A stretch of 9,818 bases of DNA from NCBI GenBank assembly GCA_900766495.1, contig CAAFVM010000015.1, positions 1 to 9,818 of the forward strand, in the 5' to 3' direction. The position numbers and the translations under genes were made by a program. Every line of letters starts with the position of its first letter. Within the stretch, counting starts at the first letter, position 1. Shown here piece by piece: positions 1 to 7,375 of the stretch. Under the pieces are notes generated by a model. That model saw nothing but the letters and a program-made list of their open reading frames with translations, did not search any database and was not told the origin of the DNA. Source of the DNA: Clostridia bacterium. GTDB taxonomy: Bacteria > Bacillota > Clostridia > Christensenellales > Borkfalkiaceae.

Positions 1-69
1 TTGAAAGCGTCAAAAAGCCGCCTTTTCGGTTGTTAGTGATAAGGAATGGAATGCCTAAATATTTTTAAT
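1..69. other. Window edge, short non-coding tail after the alarmone synthetase gene
   Basis: No gene is supported here. On the minus strand, downstream of the synthetase stop codon, positions 12-26 can fold into a weak hairpin (AAAAG, loop GCGG, CTTTT) ending in a short T run. This could act as a weak terminator. The stem is only five mostly A-T pairs, so I do not list it as a terminator. A short open stretch on the plus strand could be the end of a gene entering from the left, but it has no recognisable content. Confidence 0.3.
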
Positions 70-765
70 TTAATTCTCGTTTTCGGCTTGTTTGATGCGC
101 TTATACATATCCTGCATTTTTTCGTCGATTTCGGCGATGCGGTCGGAACATTCGCGCATTTCTTCGTAAATTCCGCGCGGCAGTTTTGCGGGGTCGGCTT
201 TATAGCTTACGTCGTGTTCGAGGCTTGCCCAGAAGTCCATTGCTATAGTGCGGATTTGCACCTCGACCACAACGTATTCGGTGCGGTCGGAAAGGTAAAC
301 GGGAACCCGCAAATCGAGGTGAAGCGAACGATAACCGTTATAATTGGGGTTTTTAATATAGTCCTGCCTTTTTACGAGTTCTAAGTCGTTTTGCCTTAAA
401 AGTATTTCGGCAACAGCGTAAACGTCGTCGATATAGTTGCACACCACGCGCACGCCCGCAATGTCGTTTACGTGTTTTTTAGCCGATTCTATGCTTAACG
501 GCTCCCCTTTCTTTTTTAGCTTGGCAATAATGCTTTCGGGCGATTTAAGCCTGCTTTCTATATGATGAATGGGGTTGCGCGCATAAAGAACGTTGAATTC
601 ATTGTTTAAAACCTCGAATTTAAGTTTTAACTGGCGAACCGCCGAATCGTATAAATTCTGCATTACCAAATATTCGTGCAGGTTAGAATAAAAGGGCGAA
701 TCGCTGCGCTTGCTCGGGTCTTTCTTTTCTATCGTAAGGTCTTTTACGTTTTTTGTATCCGACAT
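70..765 (-). CDS. Small alarmone synthetase, (p)ppGpp synthetase of the RelQ/YjbM type
   Basis: This 231-residue cytosolic enzyme should transfer pyrophosphate from ATP to GDP or GTP to make the stringent-response alarmone (p)ppGpp. The synthetase fold is visible: SRLKSPESIIAKL (residues 71-83), DIAGVRVVC (101-109), a RQDYIKNPNYNGYRSLHLD block (133-151) and EVQIRTIAMDFWASLEHDV (168-186). These match the substrate-binding and catalytic segments of RelA/SpoT synthetase domains. There is no HD hydrolase, TGS or ACT domain, and the length fits stand-alone synthetases rather than bifunctional Rel. A basic/acidic helical C-terminus (about 198-231) is typical of the RelQ group. The ATG start is supported by AAGAGG at 773-778, seven bases upstream. 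The gene has its own promoter and sits behind a terminator, so it is separate from the upstream unit. The family call is firm; RelQ versus RelP is less certain. Confidence 0.93.
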   Translation of the reverse strand: MSDTKNVKDLTIEKKDPSKRSDSPFYSNLHEYLVMQNLYDSAVRQLKLKFEVLNNEFNVLYARNPIHHIESRLKSPESIIAKLKKKGEPLSIESAKKHVNDIAGVRVVCNYIDDVYAVAEILLRQNDLELVKRQDYIKNPNYNGYRSLHLDLRVPVYLSDRTEYVVVEVQIRTIAMDFWASLEHDVSYKADPAKLPRGIYEEMRECSDRIAEIDEKMQDMYKRIKQAENEN

Positions 766-798
766 AATTCAACCTCTTAAATAATTTTCTTTTGCGCA

Positions 799-827
799 AG
801 TATACCACACGCGAGATTTTTTTGCAA
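799..827 (-). promoter_or_regulatory. Sigma-A-type promoter for the alarmone synthetase gene
   Basis: Read on the minus strand, a -35 element TTGCAA (827-822) and a -10 element TATACT (804-799) are separated by exactly 17 bases. TGG directly before the -10 makes it an extended -10. The region upstream of the -35 is A/T-rich. Transcription would start near 792, giving a 5' leader of about 27 bases that contains the AAGAGG ribosome binding site. The -10 matches consensus at five of six positions and the -35 at four of six. No operator or riboswitch is visible. Confidence 0.8.
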
Positions 828-835
828 TAGTTTTA

Positions 836-866
836 TAAAAAAACGCCCCGATTTTTTTCGAGGCGT
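836..866 (-). terminator. Rho-independent terminator after the EAL-domain gene
   Basis: On the minus strand, ACGCCTCG (866-859) pairs with CGGGGCGT (850-843), giving eight pairs including one T-G wobble across an eight-base A-rich loop. The stem is followed by a run of seven T (the A run at 837-843 on the plus strand). It begins 15 bases after the EAL-gene stop codon and ends just before the promoter of the next gene, so it separates the two transcription units. Confidence 0.88.
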
Positions 867-880
867 AAATTTTTGTAATT

Positions 881-3256
881 TTACTTTTCGCCGGTTTCGT
901 CGAAGCCGACCTTTCTAATTTCGGCAATGAACGCCCTGCTGTCGCGCACGTTCATAGGCTTGGCGAAGCAATAGCCCTGAATTACGTCGCACCCGTATTC
1001 GCGCAGGCGGGCGATGTCTTCGAAACTCTCTACGCCTTCTTGCACGACTTTCATATTAAGGCGTTTAACCAGCCCTATAACGTCGCGAATAACTATTTCG
1101 TCTACCTCCGCAGAAACGCCGCGGTCAATAAAGAACTTATCCAGCTTGATTTCGTCGAGAGCGAGCGTTTTTAAAACATGGTAAGAAGAATAGCCTGTTC
1201 CGAAGTCGTCGAGCGAGCAAAGGAAGCCGTTTGCATGCAGTTCGTCTATTATTTTCGCAAGGTATTCGTAGTTTTCGTAAGCGAAACTTTCGGTAAATTC
1301 AAGGGTTATAACGCCGTCTTTAATGCCGAATTTTTGTTTTACGCCCGCATAATATTTAACGAAATCGGGTTGAGCCGCCGTCACGCGCGAAATGTTTACC
1401 GAAATGCGGTTGAGCGGCACCGATTTTTTCATATCTTCGGCAAGTTTTTCGCAAGCCGTCCAATAAACGTAGCGGTCGAGGCGGGATATGAACCCGTTCG
1501 ATTCGAACACCGGCATAAATTCCGCGGGGTTGCGGAAGCGTTTTGCTTCCGGGTCGTACCAACGGACCAGCAGTTCTGCGCCGTCCACCGTGCGGGTGGT
1601 AAGGCTGTATTGCGGCTGATAGAATACGCGGAATTCGCCCGCTGCGAGCGCGGGTTCCATTCGGCTTTCGATGTCGGCTTTAAGCATGTAATCGCGGCGC
1701 ATATTGTCGCCGTAGAAACGGCAAACGTCGCTTACGTCGAGCCTTGCGGCGAGTCGCGCTTTATCGGTCATTTGCGAAACGGGCAGAACGCCGCTCTTTT
1801 CGGTTTCGTAAATGCCGAATTTCGCCTTTATTCTGTAATCATCAACGCCGTCGGAACACGAGAACTTATGTATCATAACGTAAACGCCTTTAAGCCTGTC
1901 GATAAGCCATTCGCGTTCGCGGTAGTGATATAAAACCACAAACTCGCCGTCGGATAAATAGCCGTAGCTTTCTCCGCGGGTTAAAGTGCCTGCAAGCACG
2001 TCGCGCATACATTCGAGAGCCGCGTGCGCGCTGTCGCCGCCGAATTTTTCTATTATGTATTGCATATGCGCGAGGTGAACCACTATCACGGCAAAGCGGG
2101 TGGCTTTGTTGGCGGCAAGAACAGTCTCGGCTTCTTTTTCGAATTTTTTATATGCGGGGCATTTGAGCGACTGGTCGGTTTCTTCCATTTTTTTAATGGC
2201 TGCGGCGTTTTTAAGCCTGGTAACTATGAAATAAACCGAGAACCCTATAACGAACAGCAACACTATGGCTACCGTAACCCATATGGTGTTCATAAGAGTA
2301 TAGCCGCTGCTGTAAATATCCTGCGAATCGTAAACGCTTGCCACGAAGAACTTACCGGAAACCGAATTAGGCACGCCCACGGCAACCGTGTGGAGTTTGC
2401 CCTGCAGATAAACGGTAAACGCGCCCGAAGCGCCCGATGCTACCGTATCTTTGAGTTCGTCCGAAAGCTCGCCACCCTGCGTTTTCGATTTCAAAACGTC
2501 GAAAAACGAGCCGTTCACCCTGAAATCTTCGCCCTTTAAAACGTTTAAAATCACCCCGTCGGAAGAGCATACCACCGACGATTCGGCATAGCTTAAATTA
2601 TCGGCTTTTGCCGAGTTTATACTAATAAGTTCGGAAAGCGGATATACGAAAACCAGTCCGTTAAGGTTTTCGCCGCCCACCATAAACGACACGTCGGTTA
2701 TGGGCGAATAAAACGCGACGGCAGTCCACGGGTCTTTAATGGTGTTGTAAACGTAGTTATACACAACACCCGAACACGCGGCTTCCCTTTTCTGTGCGAG
2801 GGCGAAAACCGCTTCGCTTTTGCGCTCGCCCGAAAGAAGATTTCCGGCGTAGTCGTACATTTTATACTCGTCGCCGCCGAGCGAAGTGAAATAACAAAGT
2901 TCTATAAACGAATACTCGCCTATACCCTCGTTGGTCTGCAACCGTTCAAGGTAAGTTTTAAACGCTTCTTCGTCTTTTAAAGAGGAAATAGCCTCCGCCG
3001 CGCCAGAAACCGAGCCTTGCATAACGTCGGATTTATCAGAAAAGCTCTGAATAGAAGCCGCGTTGTAATATTCGGCTTTCATTTGCGACTGTTCTTCAAT
3101 CTGCGTGGAATAGTTGGCTATAAGGCTTACGATATTGAATATGAGCGCGCCGCACACCACGATGATTACGGCAAACACCGTTTCCGCGGAATATCGCTTT
3201 ATGAAACTGTTTTGCGAAGATTTGAATATCCCCGTTTTTTTACCCGTTTTTTTCAT
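881..3256 (-). CDS. Membrane-bound cyclic-di-GMP phosphodiesterase with sensor region, degenerate GGDEF and EAL domain
   Basis: This protein of 791 residues should hydrolyse c-di-GMP to pGpG at the membrane. Order: a basic N-terminus; membrane helix about 27-47; an extracytoplasmic region of roughly 275 residues that could be a Cache-like sensor; membrane helix about 323-345; a GGDEF-like domain (about 360-520); and EAL (about 530-785). The GGDEF signature is SDGEF (435-439), so cyclase activity is unlikely. The EAL domain looks complete: ELL in place of EAL (E561), N621 in ISVNIS, E653 in LEFTES, D683-D684 in LDDFGTGYSS, K704, E740 in QEGVE, and Q760 in IQGY. A TTG codon at 3274 would add six residues, but the GAGG before it leaves no spacing, so I prefer the ATG at 3256. 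Either start overlaps the end of the signal peptidase gene, implying translational coupling. A terminator follows. Confidence 0.92.
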   Translation of the reverse strand: MKKTGKKTGIFKSSQNSFIKRYSAETVFAVIIVVCGALIFNIVSLIANYSTQIEEQSQMKAEYYNAASIQSFSDKSDVMQGSVSGAAEAISSLKDEEAFKTYLERLQTNEGIGEYSFIELCYFTSLGGDEYKMYDYAGNLLSGERKSEAVFALAQKREAACSGVVYNYVYNTIKDPWTAVAFYSPITDVSFMVGGENLNGLVFVYPLSELISINSAKADNLSYAESSVVCSSDGVILNVLKGEDFRVNGSFFDVLKSKTQGGELSDELKDTVASGASGAFTVYLQGKLHTVAVGVPNSVSGKFFVASVYDSQDIYSSGYTLMNTIWVTVAIVLLFVIGFSVYFIVTRLKNAAAIKKMEETDQSLKCPAYKKFEKEAETVLAANKATRFAVIVVHLAHMQYIIEKFGGDSAHAALECMRDVLAGTLTRGESYGYLSDGEFVVLYHYREREWLIDRLKGVYVMIHKFSCSDGVDDYRIKAKFGIYETEKSGVLPVSQMTDKARLAARLDVSDVCRFYGDNMRRDYMLKADIESRMEPALAAGEFRVFYQPQYSLTTRTVDGAELLVRWYDPEAKRFRNPAEFMPVFESNGFISRLDRYVYWTACEKLAEDMKKSVPLNRISVNISRVTAAQPDFVKYYAGVKQKFGIKDGVITLEFTESFAYENYEYLAKIIDELHANGFLCSLDDFGTGYSSYHVLKTLALDEIKLDKFFIDRGVSAEVDEIVIRDVIGLVKRLNMKVVQEGVESFEDIARLREYGCDVIQGYCFAKPMNVRDSRAFIAEIRKVGFDETGEK

Positions 3257-3872
3257 CGTCTTTAAGCTTTTCAACCTCGCGCTCTATGCTTTCGCGAATG
3301 AGTTTTTGCTTTTCCTCTTCCGCTTTTTTCTTATTTTCTTTAACCGCCGCAACAATGTCGGGCACATAGCCCACCGCAATGCACACGACGAATATTCCTA
3401 TTATTATAAATATGCCGGCGTCGGAATACATAACCCTGCCCACAAAAGTCATTACGGGCAGATTGTTCGAATATATACCGACTACGTCGCTTTTTTTAAC
3501 CGTGTATCCGTCGTTCGCGGCATTGGCGTCGCCTTTGGTAACGAAATCGCCGTTTTCGTCTATATCGACAACGCGGTGAGTGTTCAGCTTGCCGTAAATC
3601 TGCGGGTCGCGCGAGTAAAACATTATTACGTCGCCTTTTTTAACATCGTCGCCGCTCGCCTTTTTAACCGATATAAAACTGCGCGCGGGAATGGTTCCCT
3701 CCATACTGCCGGTCTGCACCCACACAACCGACCTGCCGAACAAAAACATGGGTTTTTGCGCCGAAGCCGATATGAACGCGGCCGCAACGAAAACCAGGCA
3801 GACAATCATTACCGCGTATGAAATTATTTTGCCTATTTTCAGCCGCGTTTGTTTATGTTGCTTTTCTGCCAT
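3240..3872 (-). CDS. Type I signal peptidase, Ser-His (SipW/ER-like) class
   Basis: This 210-residue membrane peptidase should cleave signal peptides from exported proteins on the outer face of the membrane. Order: membrane helix about 16-37; catalytic block VQTGSMEGTIP (52-62) with nucleophile S56; a KKGDVIMFYS strand region (78-87); NTHRVV (97-102) with H99 in place of the general-base lysine of usual bacterial enzymes; KGDAN (113-117) with the conserved aspartates; a second membrane helix about 154-170; and a charged, probably helical cytosolic tail (174-210). His in place of Lys and two membrane helices mark the SipW/archaeal/ER type. The ATG is preceded by GGAAA and, farther up, GAGGAA. 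The start overlaps the end of the upstream 1105-residue gene by 34 bases, and the end overlaps the EAL gene by 17. No TasA- or camelysin-like substrate is encoded here, so the substrate is unknown. SipW enzymes can process biofilm matrix proteins, but that role here is inference. Confidence 0.9.
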   Translation of the reverse strand: MAEKQHKQTRLKIGKIISYAVMIVCLVFVAAAFISASAQKPMFLFGRSVVWVQTGSMEGTIPARSFISVKKASGDDVKKGDVIMFYSRDPQIYGKLNTHRVVDIDENGDFVTKGDANAANDGYTVKKSDVVGIYSNNLPVMTFVGRVMYSDAGIFIIIGIFVVCIAVGYVPDIVAAVKENKKKAEEEKQKLIRESIEREVEKLKDDEKNG

Positions 3873-6800
3873 TTTCCGCTTTTATTCCTCGATTTTTTAA
3901 CGTTCGCGCTTATGCCCCTGCGCTTGGCGAAAAACCCGCCGCGGTGTTTGCCCTTGGCTTCGAGTTCTTCCATTGTAACGGGAGCCACGCGCAACGCGTC
4001 GCCCGCGACTTCTTCGTTAACGTATTCTTCTTCGTATTCCGCTTTTTTCTCGGAATAAACCGAGAACACGTTCCCGTCGGGTCGGGCTTTAAGCGCGTCG
4101 CCTCGGTCGCCTTTGAACACATCGTTTTCGCTTTCTGCGGCAAGTTTTTCTTCGTCGGCGCGTTTTCTTTCGGCGTCTTTTATCTGTTTTACGTCGGCGC
4201 GGGTCTTGTCGTAATCGTAACCGCCCGTGCGCGCGCCGTCTTTTTCGGCTTGTTCTTTAAGCGCTTTCAGCTTTTCAGCCGCGCGCAAGTAAAGCTCCGA
4301 ATGCTCTCTTTCGGCTTTTTCTTCGCCAAATTCTTCTTCGCGCGCTTTTTCGCGTTGTTCTTCCTTTGCTTTTAGTTCCTGCTCCGCCGCGGCTTCTTCC
4401 TCTTTCTCTTCTTCTATGAAGGTAGCCGCCGCTTCCTCGGCAATAACTTTTTCTTCCTGCGGTTGCTCTTCGGTTTTGCCCTCGAGAGTTATGCCGATTT
4501 CGTCGGTTTTCTGTTCGGCTTCCTGCGCGTTATTATCTTCCTGTTTATCGTCATTTTGCGCGTTAATCGCGTTATAGGCGGACTTTTCTTCTTGATTTTT
4601 GTTAAACGGAGCAAAGCCGCCGCCCAAAAATTCGCTTGCGTTTTGCTTAAAGTTTTCAAACGCAAGTTTGATTTTTCCAAGCAGTTCGTCGGGCGTTTCA
4701 ACAACCTTTTTATAGGGAACGTCGCCTAATACCTCGGCTGAAAGTTCAAGCGCGTATTTAAGCCCGCGATTGCTTTTCACCCTTACCCCGAACGGAGTTT
4801 TTTCATATTTTTTAACCGCGGAAAAATCGCGGGCGAAATATTTCGCGAGCTTTTCTTCTTCGGTTGAAAGCGCAAGGAACAGCATGGGCGTTTTGCCGCG
4901 GATTGCTATTTTTGCAAGCGGAACTCTTCCGTTATAAAAACTTATTCCGCCAAGCGACAGCCTTGCCGAAACTTTCTTTCTTGCGATAAACGTTTTTACT
5001 ATTTCTATTATATATTCGCGGCGTGTTTCGTCCAACTCCATAAAGCGAACGGCGAACGGACGGCGCGCGCGTTTGAGCCGTGCGGCAAGCGAATTTTCTT
5101 CCGAAGTATCGCCCGCGGCAACGCCCGAAAGCCCGTCGGCATAGTCGAATTCGGCTTCGTCGTCGCCCCATTCGTCCTCTTCTTCCTCGGCTTCGTTTTC
5201 AAGCGTTTCGACGGGAGTTTCTTCCGCCTTTTCTTCGGTTTGCAATTTTTCAAGAATTTCGTCGGCTTTAAGCGCGATTTCAACAGCCGAAAGCACCTCG
5301 TCGGTTTCAACGTCGCCAAAGTCTGTTTCCTGCTCGGCGGTCGTTTCGCTTTCGGTAAGTTCGTTTTTGTTTAAAGCGCGGCGTTCGCCTGCCGTCCAGT
5401 CGAGTTCGGTTTTATCGCCCTCAAAAGCGGCGTAACGCTCGGCAAGCGACAAAAGCGAATCGTTAACGAACTCTTCGGCGGGTTCGGCGTGGCGCTCCGA
5501 CACAAGATAGCCCGCGCCGGTGTCGTCGTATTCGTCTAAAAATTCCCACAGCGCAAGGCAACCGCGCAAATTTTTATTCTTTAAAATGGCGTTGGTACGC
5601 ATTACGGGCGGGCGGATATAAGCTCCGTTCATATTGCGAACGAACTCGCTGCCCGCATAAGCCGAAACCACCGCGCGCACCTTTTCAAGCCGTTTAAAAA
5701 TATCGGAAGAGTAAAGATAATCGCGCTGATTTTCGCCGCGGCTTGCGGGTTCGGTTATTTCCATATAAAGCGAAACCTTGCCCTTTTTGTCCTCGCGCGC
5801 GAAATCGCGGGTTAAGGTAAACGAGCGGGTTTTGCCGTCCACGCCCTCGTCCACGGCGCGGCGATAGCGGCTTTCCACAAACGCGTACAGCCGTTTAATG
5901 AGCGTATTGACGAACTTATTCTCGTAAGTCAATACCGAATCTTCTTTGAATACGTTTAAAATTTTAGACGGGATTATCTCGTCGTCGTCCATTTTAGAAA
6001 TTAAGTTGGTGTGTTGCGAAAGGTGCTGAATTGAGCGCGGCGACACTTTGCGCGTAAGCTCGATTGGAAGAATTTCTTCGGTTTCTTCAATAAAGTGCGA
6101 GGGCTTGCGAATTACCGAGTCTAACGAGTAAAGCGAGCTTTCCACCTCGGCAATCCAACGCTCGTCAACCGCTTTCAAAACCTCTTTTTCTTCTATAACC
6201 GTTTCGCCGTTGCCGTCTTTGAACGCGGCAAGCAGTTCTTCTATTTCTTCGCCCGTAAATACGGGTTTTTTATATTCTTCTTTTCCTTGTTTTTTTGCCG
6301 TTTCTGTGGTAGAGTTTTCGGCTAAACCCTCGTTAATCGCGTTATAGGCGGGGTTTTCTTCTTCCGCACTTTCGTTTTCGGGCAAAGTTTCTGCCGCTTC
6401 TTCGGTTTGATTTTCTTTGGATTCTTCGCCCTCTTGCTCGTCGTTTTCCTCGTCGTCCGCGTCGATTTCGTCTTCGTCGGGCAATTCTTCAACCGATAAA
6501 TCCGCGGTTTCGCCCGATAAAGTTGCGGCGGATTGTTCGTCGGTTTGCGAGGCTACGCGATTGCGAACCGGTTTTATAAGTCCGCGCGAAAGCAGGTTGC
6601 CGAGCGTTGCGGACGGAAAGTCTTTAACGGTGGGTTCGGGCGCGCCCGCTTCAAGTTTTTCAAGCCCCTCGCTTAAAGCTATTTCGGCAATTACGGCAAG
6701 AGCGCGGCGCAAAGCTCCGTCGCTTTTAATTCTTAATTCGGCGGGAGTTTTAGCGTATTTTTTGCGCGCGGATTTATCTTTGAATTTATATTTTTTCCCC

Positions 6801-7156
6801 TCGGATAAAGTAACAGGGTCGCCCGCGACGAACAGCGAAAGGCTTTTGCCCTTAACCGCAATTTTGAACAGCACTTTTCTGCCGTGATAGAAAGAAGCTT
6901 CGCCCCAGCTTACGCGCGCGGTTACTTTTTTATAAGAAAGAATTTCTTTTAACAGGCAAACGTAATACTCTTTTGTTTTGGGTTGAGCGCACAAAATTTT
7001 AGCCATAAAAGAGTACGAAAAACGCTGCTTGCCCGAACTGAAAATGCGGGCAAACGGAGTTTCGTTTGCTTTTAAATTTTCGTTTGCGGAAACCTCTTCC
7101 GCTACGGGCTGTCCGTTTTCGGCGGACGGCTCGCCCGAAACTAAATTTAAATCCAT
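3839..7156 (-). CDS. Large multidomain protein with a DUF2357/McrC-like central region and two copies of a flanking domain
   Basis: This 1105-residue protein has no signal peptide or membrane helix, so it is probably cytosolic. Order: domain copy 1 (about 45-160); acidic linker (203-268); central region about 325-590, with TRKVSPRSIQHLSQHTNLI (368-386), PSKILNVFKEDS (396-407) and TYENKFVNTLIKRLY (410-424); acidic linker (598-690); domain copy 2 (about 700-810); Glu/Lys/Ala-rich helical stretch (900-1005); and a Lys/Arg-rich tail (1065-1105). The central block resembles DUF2357/McrC-type partners of McrB-like ATPases, and such an ATPase is encoded next upstream. That assignment rests on motif resemblance and context. 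I see no PD-(D/E)xK nuclease signature. The copies share SFY-GR, KIA-KGK-type and KKY-KTP motifs. A short AYNAIN motif occurs at 270-275 and 860-865. The start has a weak AAGAAAG site, and the stop lies inside the signal peptidase gene. The function is unknown. Confidence 0.85.
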   Translation of the reverse strand: MDLNLVSGEPSAENGQPVAEEVSANENLKANETPFARIFSSGKQRFSYSFMAKILCAQPKTKEYYVCLLKEILSYKKVTARVSWGEASFYHGRKVLFKIAVKGKSLSLFVAGDPVTLSEGKKYKFKDKSARKKYAKTPAELRIKSDGALRRALAVIAEIALSEGLEKLEAGAPEPTVKDFPSATLGNLLSRGLIKPVRNRVASQTDEQSAATLSGETADLSVEELPDEDEIDADDEENDEQEGEESKENQTEEAAETLPENESAEEENPAYNAINEGLAENSTTETAKKQGKEEYKKPVFTGEEIEELLAAFKDGNGETVIEEKEVLKAVDERWIAEVESSLYSLDSVIRKPSHFIEETEEILPIELTRKVSPRSIQHLSQHTNLISKMDDDEIIPSKILNVFKEDSVLTYENKFVNTLIKRLYAFVESRYRRAVDEGVDGKTRSFTLTRDFAREDKKGKVSLYMEITEPASRGENQRDYLYSSDIFKRLEKVRAVVSAYAGSEFVRNMNGAYIRPPVMRTNAILKNKNLRGCLALWEFLDEYDDTGAGYLVSERHAEPAEEFVNDSLLSLAERYAAFEGDKTELDWTAGERRALNKNELTESETTAEQETDFGDVETDEVLSAVEIALKADEILEKLQTEEKAEETPVETLENEAEEEEDEWGDDEAEFDYADGLSGVAAGDTSEENSLAARLKRARRPFAVRFMELDETRREYIIEIVKTFIARKKVSARLSLGGISFYNGRVPLAKIAIRGKTPMLFLALSTEEEKLAKYFARDFSAVKKYEKTPFGVRVKSNRGLKYALELSAEVLGDVPYKKVVETPDELLGKIKLAFENFKQNASEFLGGGFAPFNKNQEEKSAYNAINAQNDDKQEDNNAQEAEQKTDEIGITLEGKTEEQPQEEKVIAEEAAATFIEEEKEEEAAAEQELKAKEEQREKAREEEFGEEKAEREHSELYLRAAEKLKALKEQAEKDGARTGGYDYDKTRADVKQIKDAERKRADEEKLAAESENDVFKGDRGDALKARPDGNVFSVYSEKKAEYEEEYVNEEVAGDALRVAPVTMEELEAKGKHRGGFFAKRRGISANVKKSRNKSGKWQKSNINKRG

Positions 7157-7180
7157 AATCTTTCTTCTTTGTTTTTCTAC
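7157..7180 (-). promoter_or_regulatory. Ribosome binding region of the large DUF2357-like gene
   Basis: Read toward the gene, the bases just before the ATG are purine-rich (AAAGAAGAAAGATT), with AAGAAAG as the best ribosome binding candidate at three bases spacing. This is weaker than the AAGAGG of the alarmone gene. I could not identify a convincing -35/-10 pair nearby, so transcription may come through the repeat region from the upstream ATPase gene. Confidence 0.4.
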
Positions 7181-7210
7181 TTCCCCGCGAATTTTTCTAA
7201 TTCCCCGCGA
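7171..7210. repeat. Two tandem 20-bp units upstream of the large gene
   Basis: Positions 7171-7190 and 7191-7210 are two adjacent 20-base units that differ at only two positions. Each ends in TTCCCCGCGA. A single related unit (9651-9670) sits at the same place in front of the McrB-like gene, and TTCCCCGCGA recurs at 7854-7863 and 9733-9742, always in the same orientation. The unit appears to be part of a dispersed repeat family. Whether it binds a protein is unknown. Confidence 0.75.
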
Positions 7211-7296
7211 CGAGCTGTTTCTGTTGTTTAAGTATTACGCCACGAGGGTTAAGTAGCACCGTTATTCAAACGGCGCTTCGCTTGCTCAACATGACA
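7195..7296. repeat. Partial copy A of a dispersed repeat element (right part only)
   Basis: This stretch aligns with 7848-7974 of the complete copy C. It shares TTCCCCGCGACGAGCTG, then TTTCTGTTGTTTAAG, a diverged middle, and finally an identical 26-base end (7271-7296 against 7948-7973) finishing in CTCAACATGACA. Relative to copy C it lacks about 24 bases, including the CGCTTCCGCGAGATG segment. No left arm is present, so this is a truncated or partly deleted copy that now serves as the upstream sequence of the large gene. Confidence 0.7.
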
Positions 7297-7375
7297 CAGC
7301 ACACACTCTGTCATTCCGAGCGTAGCCGAGGAATCTCGTGGAAACGAAAGCGGAAGCCTATTCTTCCCTTTCTTG

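Noticed and set aside
70..765. A bifunctional RelA/SpoT enzyme
   Set aside because: At 231 residues it holds only the synthetase domain; there is no HD hydrolase, TGS or ACT region.
3257..3274. TTG start of the EAL gene at 3274
   Set aside because: GAGG directly abuts the TTG with no spacing. The in-frame ATG at 3256 gives a more ordinary start and a shorter overlap. This cannot be settled without protein data.
1178..4375. Long plus-strand frames opposite the EAL, peptidase and large genes
   Set aside because: They are antisense shadows produced by the codon bias of the minus-strand genes, whose domains and overlaps are convincing.
7231..7300. A possible promoter for the large gene (TAATAC, TTGAAT and TTGAGC elements)
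   Set aside because: No pair of elements had a spacing near 17 bases together with good matches at both sites.
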